Positions 1 through 9,241 of a stretch of 64,000 nt of DNA are shown piece by piece (positions within the stretch are counted from its first letter, which is position 1; the number at the start of each line of letters is the position of its first letter). The stretch is from positions 1 through 64,000 of the forward strand of contig JAUIHI010000006.1 in assembly GCA_030432295.1 (NCBI GenBank), read 5' to 3'. The translations under genes were made by a program, and so were the position numbers. The notes under the pieces are model-generated. The model was not told the DNA's origin, did not search any database, and was given only the letters and a program-made list of their open reading frames with translations. Source of the stretch: Anaerolineae bacterium (GTDB taxonomy: Bacteria > Chloroflexota > Anaerolineae > Caldilineales > Caldilineaceae).

Positions 1-2
1 AT

Positions 3-371
3 CAGGCCATCTGGACTGAGGCGGAGAAGAAGAACACCAACTCCTTTATCCACTTCCTGGAACATTTCATGGCCTCAGTCAACACAGACCACCCGGTTCT
101 CCTTGTCCTGGATAATGCTTCCTATCACCACAGTGCCGGGGCCGAAGCGGCTCTTGCTCTCTGCGAAGAACAGGGCATCCTTATCTGCTGGTTGCCCCCT
201 TATTGCTCAGACCTCAACCCGATTGAGCGCTTCTGGGGCTTTCTTAAAGAATGGGCCTGTGCCAACAAACTTTTCGCTTCCGTCTTGGACCTACTTGCTT
301 CGGCCACCAACTGCCTTCACAACCAAAACAATTTGCTTTCTGATGACCGCTTCTTATTTCTAAAAACTTAG
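3..371 (+). CDS. IS630-type transposase, C-terminal part (cut by window edge)
   Basis: The frame is open from base 3 and ends at TAG 369-371, so the gene begins outside the window. The translation has the second catalytic Asp in LVLDNASYH and the third acidic residue in DLNPIERFW. These are the last two residues of the DDE triad of IS630/Tc1-mariner transposases, which cut and join the ends of their own element. The C-terminal half looks intact, but the first Asp, the start and the left terminal repeat cannot be seen. The downstream sequence belongs to a different transposase family, so this is probably one copy in an insertion-sequence graveyard. Confidence 0.8.
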   Translation, partial: QAIWTEAEKKNTNSFIHFLEHFMASVNTDHPVLLVLDNASYHHSAGAEAALALCEEQGILICWLPPYCSDLNPIERFWGFLKEWACANKLFASVLDLLASATNCLHNQNNLLSDDRFLFLKT

Positions 372-631
372 TTGGCTCTACTTATATCGTTGGGTGTGCT
401 TACAATTTCTGCGAGACCCACAAAAGCCTGCGTGTTCGCCTCTGGGTAGGCAGCCGGGACTTTCGCTGGGTTCAGCGTACACCCGCCATCGCCGCCGGTC
501 TCACCGATCATGTCTAGTCTATGGATGAACTCTGGTCTTATCGGGTCCCGCCGCCCGCTTGGACCCCTCCCAAACGCCGAGGACGTCCTTCTTTAGAGAC
601 TCTGAAACTCATCGAAAAGTGGTGCCAATGA
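371..631 (+). pseudogene. Remnant of an IS1-like transposase C-terminus
   Basis: Read from 371, the translation contains AYNFCETHKSLRVRL, then TPAIAAGLTDHV, an in-frame TAG at 515-517, then SMDELWSYRVPPP and KRRGRP before TGA at 629-631. The order YNFC-HKSLR, TPAxAAGLTDH, and VPPP with a basic tail is typical of the C-terminus of DDE transposases of the IS1-like type common in cyanobacteria and Chloroflexota. There is no start codon, and the frame begins inside the stop codon of the preceding IS630 fragment. It is therefore a truncated, stop-containing relic. The family name rests on motif memory rather than on a search. Confidence 0.6.
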
Positions 632-694
632 CTCCACGCTATTGTGCGGTCCTACCCGCTCAACCGTTGAGCGCACCTTTTCCTTTTTGTCAGC

Positions 695-733
695 AGAGAA
701 GTTCGACTTTTTCTGAAAAAGTCGAACTTCTCT
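695..733. repeat. Palindrome with core AGAAGTTCGACTTTTT, copy 1
   Basis: Perfect 19-base arms (695-713 and 715-733) flank one central base. It lies immediately 3' of the LLM oxidoreductase stop and can fold as that gene's terminator on the minus strand. The same 16-base core recurs at 25283-25326, so it is a dispersed extragenic palindrome rather than a one-off terminator. Confidence 0.75.
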
Positions 734-1744
734 CTAAAATCCCCCGGCAAAAGTATCGATCATCAGCTTCACATCCCCCAACGGATAGAGAATCGGGCAG
801 GTCGCGCCGTTTTCCATATACTGGCGGACTTTGGCCTTCACCTGCTCTGGCGTGCCACTGGCGGTGATGCGGTTAACCAGATCGTCCGGCACAAGCGGCA
901 TGGCCTGGCGCACCTGCTCGTGGGTGGCGGGCCAGCCCAGAATCGACTGAATCTTCTGCACAATCTCCGGTTTGACGCCGCTGGCCTTGGCGATGTGGGG
1001 CTGCTGGGCCAGGTATTGGGTGAGGAGTTCCCGCGCGCCGTCCAGGGCCGTCTGCTGGTCGTCGTGTACAGAGCAGACGATCAGCTGGGGGCGGTCGATG
1101 TCGTCCAACGTTCGGCCTGCGCTCTTTGCACCCTTCTCCAACTGTTCCAGGGCCTGGTGGTTGTAGTCCGGCGGCACGCAGTAGTTGAGCACCGCGCCGT
1201 CGGCAATCGCGCCGGTCAGTTCCATCATTTTGGGGCCGGTGGCGCCGATCATCATCGGCACATTGCGGGGTTCCCGGCGGCCATGCACTACATCCAATTC
1301 AATGCCGCTGACTTTGTGGAATTCGCCGTCGTAGGTCACATTTTCCAGAGCCAACAGACGGCGCATGACTTCAATCGTCTCCTGCATAGCCAGCAGCGGT
1401 TTGCGCCGGTCGATGCCCACATTCTTGGCAAGCGGGTCCCACCAGGCGCCGATGCCGCAGATAATCCGGTCCGGGGCCAGATCGTCCAGTGTCAAAAAAG
1501 TGGCGGCCAGCAGGCCGATATTGCGGGTCCAGTTGTTGATGACGCCGGAGCCGATTTTGATGCGCTCGGTGACCGCTGCGTAGGCGGCCATGGGCACAAT
1601 CGCGTCCCGCACCAGACGGCTCTCGGCCTGCCAGATTGCCTCAAAACCCTTCTCTTCGGCATACTGGGCGTAGGCCATCCCGTCGCGGATGGGGTGTTTG
1701 TCCTGCAAATAGAGGGCCACACGGGTGTATTTGTTGTCGGCCAT
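734..1744 (-). CDS. LLM class (F420-dependent type) oxidoreductase
   Basis: This is a 336-residue luciferase-like monooxygenase-fold flavin or F420 enzyme. Visible marks are a TIM-barrel start (RVALYLQDK), [23 protein letters not shown] and the [14 protein letters not shown] block, all usual in F420-dependent 5,10-methylene-H4MPT-reductase-like proteins. The frame is open much further upstream, but ATG 1742-1744 is preferred: it has AAGGAG upstream and starts exactly where family members begin ([11 protein letters not shown]). The upstream extension is low-complexity leader. The substrate is unknown. F420 use is inferred from the family and not proven by a cofactor motif. The gene diverges from the SMP-30 lactonase. 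Confidence 0.85.
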   Translation of the reverse strand: MADNKYTRVALYLQDKHPIRDGMAYAQYAEEKGFEAIWQAESRLVRDAIVPMAAYAAVTERIKIGSGVINNWTRNIGLLAATFLTLDDLAPDRIICGIGAWWDPLAKNVGIDRRKPLLAMQETIEVMRRLLALENVTYDGEFHKVSGIELDVVHGRREPRNVPMMIGATGPKMMELTGAIADGAVLNYCVPPDYNHQALEQLEKGAKSAGRTLDDIDRPQLIVCSVHDDQQTALDGARELLTQYLAQQPHIAKASGVKPEIVQKIQSILGWPATHEQVRQAMPLVPDDLVNRITASGTPEQVKAKVRQYMENGATCPILYPLGDVKLMIDTFAGGF

Positions 1745-2123
1745 TTCGGGAAGGCTCCTTTGCCGGTGGAGATGGGATGATAGGATTCTGGGATGCTGTA
1801 TGGATTGTGAAGTCAGGCGACACGACCGGCTGACACCGATAACGATGAAAACAGGAACGCAGATTTTGCAGAAAAAATCCGTGTTCTTTTCTATCCGTGT
1901 ATACAAAGCTATTTTCAGAACAGGACGTTGTCTGACAACTATTGCCATTGATTGTACACCGCCATACAGCGGAGCGTCAAGAGATGTGAGGAGATTTCGC
2001 CGTCTGAACCGGCGTTGTGTCGCTATCCCCGCCCGTGTATAATAGCAGCCAGCGTGCCTCTGGAAATCCTGACTCTGGGGCACGTGCATCCCCGAATCAA
2101 CTGACCAGAAAAGAGAGACCCCT
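1745..2123. other. Divergent intergenic region, 379 bp
   Basis: This gap separates two divergent genes. It holds a copy of the CGCAGATTTTGC...ATCCGTGT wording near 1856-1900. Related sequence is seen near 20118, 26758 and 58950, so it is a dispersed repeat remnant. A promoter for the rightward gene lies at 2015-2043. I see no RNA gene in it. Confidence 0.6.
2015..2043 (+). promoter_or_regulatory. Sigma-70-type promoter for the SMP-30 lactonase
   Basis: TTGTGT at 2015-2020, a 17-bp spacer and a perfect TATAAT at 2038-2043. It points to the gene at 2124 and leaves a leader of about 75 nt. Confidence 0.55.
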
Positions 2124-3098
<975 letters not shown>

Positions 3099-3122
3099 CC
3101 GTTTGCGCTGGTGGCGTATCGA

Positions 3123-4232
3123 CTACAGCCCCTCTTTCGTCTCGGCGATCAGATGCTGCACCACAGCCTTCAAATCTCCGTCGTTGGCGTCGAAGACCCG
3201 CAACTGGCGGTCGGCGCTGGTTCCCACTTCCAGCATCCGGTGGATCGGCTCGATCTCGGCGGCGATGCCCAGTTCGTCGATCTCCTCGCCCAACATTTCC
3301 AGCAGTTCCCGGATTAAGGCGCGGGCGGGCAGGTCCGTCTTTTTGCCAAAGTCGATGAGCTTGCCGTCCAGCCCATAGCGGGCGGCCCGCCATTTGTTCT
3401 CGGTGATCAAATCCCGGCGGTAGACCCGGAAAGTAATATTGTGCTGGCGCAGTTTCCAGTGCCAGAGGACAATCGCCTGGCAGAGCGCGGCGATGGCGAT
3501 GGCCTCGTCCACCCGGGTGCAGATGTCGCAGGTGCGGAATTCCAGGGTGGGGTAGAGGTGATGGGGGCGCACATCCCACCAGATTTTGCTGGAATCGGGC
3601 ATACAGCCGGTGTTGACCAGCGTGCGGATCAGCCCCTCGTACTCGGCCCGGTTGCGGAAGACATCCGGGATGCCGCTGCGGGGGAAGTCCTCGAAGATCA
3701 CCGCCCGGTAGCTCTTCAGCCCCGTCTTGCGCCCAGCCCAGAAGGGGCTGCTTGTGCTCAGGGCCAACAGATGGGGCAGCATATAACGCACCACATTCAT
3801 TGTGTCGATGGCAAAGTCCGGGTCGTCCAGCCCCACGTGGATGTGCATTCCAAAAATGAGCAGGCGCTGGGCAAGCACTTGCATCTCTTCAAGCACGCCC
3901 CGGTAGCGGGGAAAGGGCGTCACCTGCTGGTCGGCCCAGCGGCTGAATGGGTGGGTGGCCGCGGCTACAATCGCCAGCCCTTTGTCCTCGGCCAGTTTGG
4001 TGATAAAGTGGCGCTGGCGCAGCAGTTCCTCCTTGGCCTGGGCCGGCGTCTCGCAGACCGGTGTGCCCATCTCCACCATCGACTGATGCAACTCCGGTTT
4101 GATCTCCCGTTCGATCATCACCATTTTTCCATCTTCGATGAATTGGGTGATGAAAGAGCGCAGTTCGCCGCTCTCCGGGTCAACCACCTGATATTCTTCT
4201 TCGATGCCAATCGTCAGGCTGGGGCGTTTCAT
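3123..4232 (-). CDS. Carboxylate-amine ligase, GCS2/YbdK family (copy B)
   Basis: This 369-residue protein belongs to the glutamate-cysteine ligase family 2 (COG2170), ATP-dependent enzymes that join a carboxylate to an amine through an acyl phosphate. It opens with the diagnostic [18 protein letters not shown]. It continues with [15 protein letters not shown], the [13 protein letters not shown] block, the metal- and nucleotide-binding MHIHVGLDD, and [19 protein letters not shown]. The length matches E. coli YbdK (about 370). It is the last gene of the minus-strand cluster and its ATG overlaps the stop of copy A by 4 nt, so the two are translationally coupled. The substrates are unknown. Confidence 0.88.
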   Translation of the reverse strand: MKRPSLTIGIEEEYQVVDPESGELRSFITQFIEDGKMVMIEREIKPELHQSMVEMGTPVCETPAQAKEELLRQRHFITKLAEDKGLAIVAAATHPFSRWADQQVTPFPRYRGVLEEMQVLAQRLLIFGMHIHVGLDDPDFAIDTMNVVRYMLPHLLALSTSSPFWAGRKTGLKSYRAVIFEDFPRSGIPDVFRNRAEYEGLIRTLVNTGCMPDSSKIWWDVRPHHLYPTLEFRTCDICTRVDEAIAIAALCQAIVLWHWKLRQHNITFRVYRRDLITENKWRAARYGLDGKLIDFGKKTDLPARALIRELLEMLGEEIDELGIAAEIEPIHRMLEVGTSADRQLRVFDANDGDLKAVVQHLIAETKEGL

Positions 4233-5362
4233 GCCAGGCTCTCCGTTTCTGCAATCAGGTCGTCCACCACTGCGTTCAGGCTCTCGCCACTCTCTCGCCA
4301 GACGGCCAACTGGCGATCTGTGCTGCTGCCCCGCTCCAGCATTGTGTGGATGTGCTCGATCTCGGCCCGGCTGTTTAGACGGTCCATTATCGGCTCCACC
4401 CGCTCCACCAACTCCCGGATCAGAGATTTGACCGGCACTTCCTCTTCAATGCCAAAATCCAATAATTTGCCCTGCAAGCCATAGCGCACGGCCCGCCATT
4501 TGTTCTCGGCAATCAGTGTGCGATCGTAGAGGCGGAAGGACATATTGCGCATGCGCAGATCCACCATCCACGCCACCACAGCCTGGATGAGCGCGGTGAT
4601 GGCCAGGGTGTCTTCCACACTGGGCAGCACATCGCAGATGCGGATTTCCAGGGTGGGGAAGCGGTGGTGGGGGCGGATGTCCCACCAGATTTGGCCCGGC
4701 CCCTGGACGCTGTTGGTGCGGACGAGGGTATCCACATAGCTTTCGTAGTCGGCGTAGCTGTCGAATTCGTTGGGGATACCCGTGCGGGGCAGAGCGTCGA
4801 GGAGCACGGCCCGGTAGCTCTTCAGGCCCGTGTCCTTGCCCAGCCAGAAGGGGCTGCTGTTGGCCAGGCAGAGGATGTGGGGGAGCAGATAGCGCATCCC
4901 ATTCATCACATCCACCGACAATTCCCGGTCTTCGATGCCGATGTGGACGTGCATCCCAAAGGCGAGCAGGCGGCGGGCAATGATCTGCGTATCTTCGATC
5001 AGCGCACGGTAGCGGGAGAGTCCCGGCTGGCGGCCTTCCCGCGCCCAGTGGCTGAAGGGGTGGGTTCCCGCGGCCACCACTTTGAAGCCTTCCCGGCTGG
5101 CCTGTTCCAGCAGTGTAGAGCGGATACGCACCAATTCCGAGCGGGCCTCTTTGATGTCGGCGCAGACCGGCGTGCCCACTTCGATGGAATCGCTGTCGAT
5201 ACGCTGGGCAAAGTCCAGTTCCGGCTGCTTCTCCCGGATCAGCAACTGATCGGACCCCATGGACTGAGTAGCGTAGCCCAGTAGTTCCCGGCTCTGGGGA
5301 TCGATGAACTGGTATTCCTCTTCGATGCCGATGTTAAGGGAGGGAGGTGAATGGTAGGGCAT
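4229..5362 (-). CDS. Carboxylate-amine ligase, GCS2/YbdK family (copy A)
   Basis: This 377-residue paralogue of the next gene is collinear over its full length. Its motifs are [57 protein letters not shown] and [19 protein letters not shown]. All the acidic and histidine residues that bind metal and ATP in this family look present in both copies, so neither is an obvious pseudoenzyme. A tandem pair suggests two successive amide-bond steps or a heteromer. A 23-bp-arm hairpin separates it from the upstream ATP-grasp gene. Confidence 0.88.
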   Translation of the reverse strand: MPYHSPPSLNIGIEEEYQFIDPQSRELLGYATQSMGSDQLLIREKQPELDFAQRIDSDSIEVGTPVCADIKEARSELVRIRSTLLEQASREGFKVVAAGTHPFSHWAREGRQPGLSRYRALIEDTQIIARRLLAFGMHVHIGIEDRELSVDVMNGMRYLLPHILCLANSSPFWLGKDTGLKSYRAVLLDALPRTGIPNEFDSYADYESYVDTLVRTNSVQGPGQIWWDIRPHHRFPTLEIRICDVLPSVEDTLAITALIQAVVAWMVDLRMRNMSFRLYDRTLIAENKWRAVRYGLQGKLLDFGIEEEVPVKSLIRELVERVEPIMDRLNSRAEIEHIHTMLERGSSTDRQLAVWRESGESLNAVVDDLIAETESLA

Positions 5363-5388
5363 GGGCAGATTCTCCTGACGTGCGTAAA

Positions 5389-5447
5389 GATGATGAGATG
5401 CTGAGATGATGGGGCGTTGTACCGCATCATCTCAGCATCTCATCATC
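5389..5447. repeat. Long palindrome between ATP-grasp and ligase genes
   Basis: Arms of 23 bases (5389-5411 and 5425-5447, built on GATGATGAGATGCTGAG) flank a 13-base loop. The right arm runs into the stop codon of the circularly permuted ATP-grasp gene. It could be a transcript-processing or attenuation hairpin inside the operon, or another extragenic palindrome family. Confidence 0.75.
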
Positions 5448-6822
5448 ACTTTTCTTCCACCACATAGACCGGCACAATCGACCCGCCACCCGCAGTCACA
5501 TTCAGCAGCGTCACACTGCTCAGCCGGGTCAGGCAGCCGGTCACGTCCTGGCCATGGAAGAGGAAGGGGTCGCAGTCCACCAGCCGCTGGGAGACGACGA
5601 GGCTGCCGTCGCCGCCCATTGTGGGGAAATCCTCGTAGGCGATGACCGCCCGCTCCTGGACAATCGACGGCTGTTCGATGGCGTCGTAGAGCGCAGTGTC
5701 CCAGGCGCTCTGGTCTGTCTCCCAGCCGATGATGACCCCTTTGCCGCCGTACTCGTCGTTAGGCTTCAGCACCAGATGTTCCCGGTTGTGGCTGGCCCAG
5801 GGCAACAGATCGATGGACTGGCCGTGCTGGTCCAGGGTCGTGCGCTCCTCCACCAGCCGGGTCCAGGGCACGTGGGCCTGAATCACCGCCCGCTCTTCGG
5901 CGGTGAGCAGATGGGCGTTGCGCTCATCCCCGGCGATGGCGAAGCTGGCCTTTTTGTGGAGCAGTTTGCAGGTGAAAGGGTTCATCACACAGATTGCGCC
6001 TGCTTCCAGGGCATGGACAATCGGGTGGTTCAGTCCGTATTTTTGCAACAGTTCGGTGATCAGCACCCGCTTGTAGACGAAATCCACGGCTGTGCCGTCG
6101 GCGTAGAAGACGCCATCCCGGAACTCCACTTCGTCCGGGCTGCAAATGACGGCTTTGATCCCCTGGCGGGCGAAGTATTCGACAAAGAGATGAAACTCAC
6201 TGGTAGTGGGCACGCCGTGCCAGTCCACAATCGCGATGTCGGGCAGTTTGTCCCGGTTGCCCCGCCATTCGTAGTAAATCTTCAAAATCGCGTCCACCGC
6301 CGCGGACTGGCTGCGTAACATCCGCATATCGTAGCGCTCGCCCATGGCCTGCATTACCGGCAGTTCGTCGAAGAGATCGCCCAGCACGTCCTGATAGGCC
6401 ATCGAAGCCGGGCTTTCGCCGTTGAATTCGATGAAGTTGAGGGTGCGGCTGCCGTCCGGGTTGCGGGCGTAGAAGCTGTCCAGCCGGGCCGTGGGGATGG
6501 GCGTGCCGTAGCCGTGCTCCACATTGACCAGATACTCCTCGTCCGGGGTGAGCCGGGCCTGTTTGCGCAGTTCCGGGTCGGCCTGCATCAGCCGTCCCAG
6601 CCGGTCGAAGGCCCGCAGTACAACCGTCGTGCGCTCTTTCAGGTGCGCCCATTCCGCAGGTGTGTACATCAGCGGGCGCAGGACTGTGCAGAGGGGCCGT
6701 CCGCCGAATAGCAGATTGCGCTCCCGCAGGCCGGGGACCAGAGCATCCCAACTGTCCTGGGCGACGCCGGGCTGGTGGAGCAGGTCGTGGTAGTGGTGGA
6801 TGGCGGTGAGAGAATTGGTCAT
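5446..6822 (-). CDS. Circularly permuted type 2 ATP-grasp protein
   Basis: This 458-residue protein resembles the circularly permuted ATP-grasp ligases (COG2308, CP_ATPgrasp_2). Seen in order are [18 protein letters not shown], the KIYYEWRG region, [28 protein letters not shown] and [15 protein letters not shown] with the ATP-binding Lys and glycine loop. These also echo glutathionylspermidine synthase, which forms amide bonds. Start ATG 6820-6822 is chosen because the longer frame upstream (MPSPFAFC...) is only translated CAAAAGG repeat. Neighbours are GCS2 ligases downstream and another ATP-grasp ligase upstream. Confidence 0.82.
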   Translation of the reverse strand: MTNSLTAIHHYHDLLHQPGVAQDSWDALVPGLRERNLLFGGRPLCTVLRPLMYTPAEWAHLKERTTVVLRAFDRLGRLMQADPELRKQARLTPDEEYLVNVEHGYGTPIPTARLDSFYARNPDGSRTLNFIEFNGESPASMAYQDVLGDLFDELPVMQAMGERYDMRMLRSQSAAVDAILKIYYEWRGNRDKLPDIAIVDWHGVPTTSEFHLFVEYFARQGIKAVICSPDEVEFRDGVFYADGTAVDFVYKRVLITELLQKYGLNHPIVHALEAGAICVMNPFTCKLLHKKASFAIAGDERNAHLLTAEERAVIQAHVPWTRLVEERTTLDQHGQSIDLLPWASHNREHLVLKPNDEYGGKGVIIGWETDQSAWDTALYDAIEQPSIVQERAVIAYEDFPTMGGDGSLVVSQRLVDCDPFLFHGQDVTGCLTRLSSVTLLNVTAGGGSIVPVYVVEEK

Positions 6823-6840
6823 TGGTGAAGTTCCAGAGAA

Positions 6841-6877
6841 AAAAATAAGGCAAAAGGCAAAAGGGGAAGGCAAAAGT
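6841..6877. repeat. GGCAAAAGG repeat tract, left copy
   Basis: A run of AAGGCAAAAGGCAAAAGG-type words. The same wording, inverted, recurs at 7283-7330, 7402-7436 and 11578-11610. It borders the four-helix-bundle gene on both sides. Confidence 0.7.
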
Positions 6878-6925
6878 GCAGGTCGGGCGTTGGTGGCGCG
6901 ACAGATTCTTTAGGGGCTGGGAGAG

Positions 6926-7288
6926 TTATTTGGCCTTCATTTTCTGTTTGGCTGTGACCACCGATTTGGAGAGGATGGCTCGTAGCTGTTTGCCTTCGTC
7001 GATCAAATCGTTCAAACGGGCGGCAGGCAAAAGTTCTGCTCGTTCAATCAGGCTTAGCCAGTAGACCGATTCGCGCAATTCCTTCAAGGCCACCTGCAAT
7101 TTGTGGACGAAATCAGCGCTGGATTCGGCTCCCTGCGCCTCCTGATAATGTGCGCCGACACTCGTTCCGCTGCGCAATAACTGATCCCCAATGCGCCGTC
7201 CAGAAAGACCGCTCGGCAACGCCTCCACAACTTTGATCACCCGCACCGCGTAATTCAACAGCCGTTCATCCAAGTCACGCGCGGCCAC
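6926..7288 (-). CDS. Four-helix-bundle (S23/IVP-type) protein
   Basis: This 120-residue all-helical protein is of the family also found inside 23S rRNA intervening sequences. The pattern LPSGLSGRRIGDQLLRSGTSVGAHYQEA followed by FVHKLQVALKELRESVYWLSL is diagnostic. The start is GTG 7286-7288, nine bases after AGGAGG, and both the RBS and the start codon sit in a GGCAAAAG repeat. Its cellular role is unknown. It interrupts an otherwise enzymatic minus-strand cluster and is bracketed by repeat tracts, so it looks like a carried-in passenger. It is not in an rRNA gene here. Confidence 0.85.
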   Translation of the reverse strand: MAARDLDERLLNYAVRVIKVVEALPSGLSGRRIGDQLLRSGTSVGAHYQEAQGAESSADFVHKLQVALKELRESVYWLSLIERAELLPAARLNDLIDEGKQLRAILSKSVVTAKQKMKAK

Positions 7289-7439
7289 TTTTGCCTTCCT
7301 CCTTCGACAGGCTCAGGACACCGCCTTTTGCCTTATCCCAATCCCCATCGGTTCTTATGACCCCACTACATTCGAATGACCCCACTACATTCGAATCCGA
7401 CTTTTGCCTTCCCCTTTTGCCTTTTGCCTTCAAATAAAG
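7283..7439. repeat. Repeat tract right of the four-helix-bundle gene
   Basis: Contains TTTTGCCTT words (near 7288, 7325 and 7400-7436), the CTTCGACAGGCTCAGGAC wording that is common in bacterial extragenic repeats, and a 19-bp unit in exact tandem duplicate (7358-7376 and 7377-7395, TGACCCCACTACATTCGAA). The last repeat reaches into the stop of the next ATP-grasp gene. Confidence 0.75.
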
Positions 7440-8353
7440 TCCGCCCAGCCCATCCGTTCCTTCTGCGGCGGCGGATTGATGGCCCGATCAATCGCCAGAT
7501 CGGCCATCGCCTTCACCACCCAGTCGAAGTAGTGGGGCGTCAGGCTGTTGATGTCCATATCCGGCGCTGGGTTGGTGAAGTCGATGGCGTAGGGGATGCC
7601 GTCCCGCACCGCGAATTCGATACTGTTCATATCGTAGCCCAGGGCACGGTTGAGTGTGCGGGCGTCCTGGATGATGCGTTCCCGCAGTTCCGGCGAGAGG
7701 TAATCATCATCCACGTGATATTTGCGTTCGCCGGGGTCGTAGTGGATGGGCTGGATATTCTCCTGGCCGATGCAGACACAGCGCACAAATTTGTCCCAGT
7801 CGATGAACTCCTGGAGCATCATACAGAGGGTGCCGGTCTGGTCGTAGTTCTGGATCAGTTCGTCCAGTGAATGGACGACGTAGACGTGCTTCCAGCCGCC
7901 ACCCCAGGCATCCTTCAAAATCGCGGGCATCCCGATGTAATCGGTGATCGCTTGCCAATCCATCGGGTAGTTCAGGTTGCGCAGGCTCTCGCTGATCACC
8001 CCATCGATGTAGCTGTGGGATGGCAGGGCCATTGTTTTGGGAATCGCCACGCCCAGTTTTTCGGCCAGGGACGTGCCAAAGAATTTGTCGTCTGCGCTCC
8101 ACCAGAAGGGATTGTTGATCAGATACGCTCCCTGGAGCATCGCATTCTTCAGATACGTGCGATAGTAGGGAATCTCGTGGCTGATGCGGTCGATAATCAC
8201 CGCGTAGTCACAGGCTTCGTTGGCCCGGGTCCCGCCCAACTTCACATACTCGGCGATGACGCCCGCGTCCCGTTTGTTCACCTCTTCAATAAAGGCCGGA
8301 GGCCAGCTCCACTCCCGCCCCACCACCAGACCGATCTTTTTTGGTTTACTCAT
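7430..8353 (-). CDS. ATP-grasp ligase (RimK-like)
   Basis: This 307-residue protein has the ATP-grasp architecture. It has an N-terminal Rossmann-like part (KKIGLVVGREWSWPPAF), a central domain with the ATP-binding Lys in MPAILKDAWGGGWKHVYVV, and MMLQEFIDWDKFVRCVCIG. The C-terminal metal-binding region is NSIEFAVRDGIPYAIDFTNPAPDMD, in which Glu and Asn/Asp ligate Mg-ATP. Proteins of this fold join carboxylates to amines. The gene follows the esterase with a 57-nt gap and precedes the repeat-flanked four-helix-bundle gene. The substrate is unknown. Confidence 0.82.
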   Translation of the reverse strand: MSKPKKIGLVVGREWSWPPAFIEEVNKRDAGVIAEYVKLGGTRANEACDYAVIIDRISHEIPYYRTYLKNAMLQGAYLINNPFWWSADDKFFGTSLAEKLGVAIPKTMALPSHSYIDGVISESLRNLNYPMDWQAITDYIGMPAILKDAWGGGWKHVYVVHSLDELIQNYDQTGTLCMMLQEFIDWDKFVRCVCIGQENIQPIHYDPGERKYHVDDDYLSPELRERIIQDARTLNRALGYDMNSIEFAVRDGIPYAIDFTNPAPDMDINSLTPHYFDWVVKAMADLAIDRAINPPPQKERMGWADFI

Positions 8354-8410
8354 CGGATAGTTGCTCCTGTTCTAAAATTTCACATACCGCCGTCTGCATT
8401 CCGCATTTTC

Positions 8411-9127
8411 TCACGCCCCGCCAATGTACATCTGCGCCATCTGCTGCCAATAGGGCCAGTCGTGGGACCAGCCGTCCCATTCGCGCAGCGCGTTGCCGAT
8501 GCCCTTCTCCCAGAGCAGACCGCTCAGTCGTCGGTTCTCCTCGATGTTGGGGTCTTCCCGGCCCAGAGCCAGAATAATATCCAGCCCCTGAAGGCGGGCA
8601 ATGTGGCCGGGGTCCGATAGATTCGGCACAAAATGCATTGGCGTATTGTGATAGATATTTTCGTCGTAATAGCCGTCGAAAAAACTGGTCATATCGTACT
8701 TGCCGCTCATGGCCAGCACCCGGCCAAAGTGATGGGGGTGACGCAGGGCGATATTGAGCGCGTGATAGGCCCCAAAGCTGGCTCCCATAGAAATCAGAAA
8801 GGGGTTGTCGTTTAGCTGTCGGGTCAGGGGCAGCACTTCGTTGATGATGTAATCCTCGTACTGAAGATGGCGGGTGATGCGCCCCGACGGATGGGCCCAT
8901 TTGCAGTAAAAGCTCTCTGCGTCCACACTGTCCACGCAGAAGATTTGTAGCCAGCCTTCCTCCACGTGCCTGTGCAGGGCATCCACCATTTTCCGGTCTT
9001 CAAATTCATAAAAGCGGCCCTGGCTGGTGGGGAAAACAATCGCCCGCGCGCCGGCGTGGCCAAAGACCAGCAACTCCATTTCCCGATTCAGCCGGGGGCT
9101 GTACCAACTGTGATATTCTCGTTTCAT
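8411..9127 (-). CDS. Alpha/beta-hydrolase, esterase D-like (COG4947-type)
   Basis: A 238-residue putative esterase. The nucleophile elbow is GASFG (Ser117) preceded by FLISM. A likely acid is Asp192 in ALGREDP and the catalytic His is His222 in WSHDWPYW, which gives a complete triad. There is no signal peptide, so it should be cytoplasmic. It is the first gene of the cluster of ATP-grasp and GCS2 ligases. In such a setting it could release, trim or hydrolyse a thioester or amide intermediate. That role is inferred from context only. Confidence 0.82.
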   Translation of the reverse strand: MKREYHSWYSPRLNREMELLVFGHAGARAIVFPTSQGRFYEFEDRKMVDALHRHVEEGWLQIFCVDSVDAESFYCKWAHPSGRITRHLQYEDYIINEVLPLTRQLNDNPFLISMGASFGAYHALNIALRHPHHFGRVLAMSGKYDMTSFFDGYYDENIYHNTPMHFVPNLSDPGHIARLQGLDIILALGREDPNIEENRRLSGLLWEKGIGNALREWDGWSHDWPYWQQMAQMYIGGA

Positions 9128-9141
9128 CGTTGACTCCAGTG

Positions 9142-9210
9142 AAAAACCGAGTTTTTGGTGAAAGGAACCGGAAACCCCAGGTGTGGCGCGGTCCTAAAAA
9201 CTCGGTTTTT
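9142..9210. repeat. Inverted repeat with arms AAAAACCGAGTTTTT
   Basis: Arms of 15 bases (9142-9156 and 9196-9210) surround a 39-base spacer, in the gap between the subtilase end and the esterase start. It could terminate transcription arriving from the subtilase. No further copy was noticed in this window. Confidence 0.65.
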
Positions 9211-9241
9211 GAGCTTTTTGCAGTGGACGCATCATTCGTTC

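Noticed and set aside
920-1780. A 286-codon frame antisense to the LLM oxidoreductase
   Set aside because: Shadow of a gene with clear family motifs and an RBS.
6926-7288. An intervening sequence inside a 23S rRNA gene
   Set aside because: The four-helix-bundle family is known from such places, but no rRNA sequence flanks it here.
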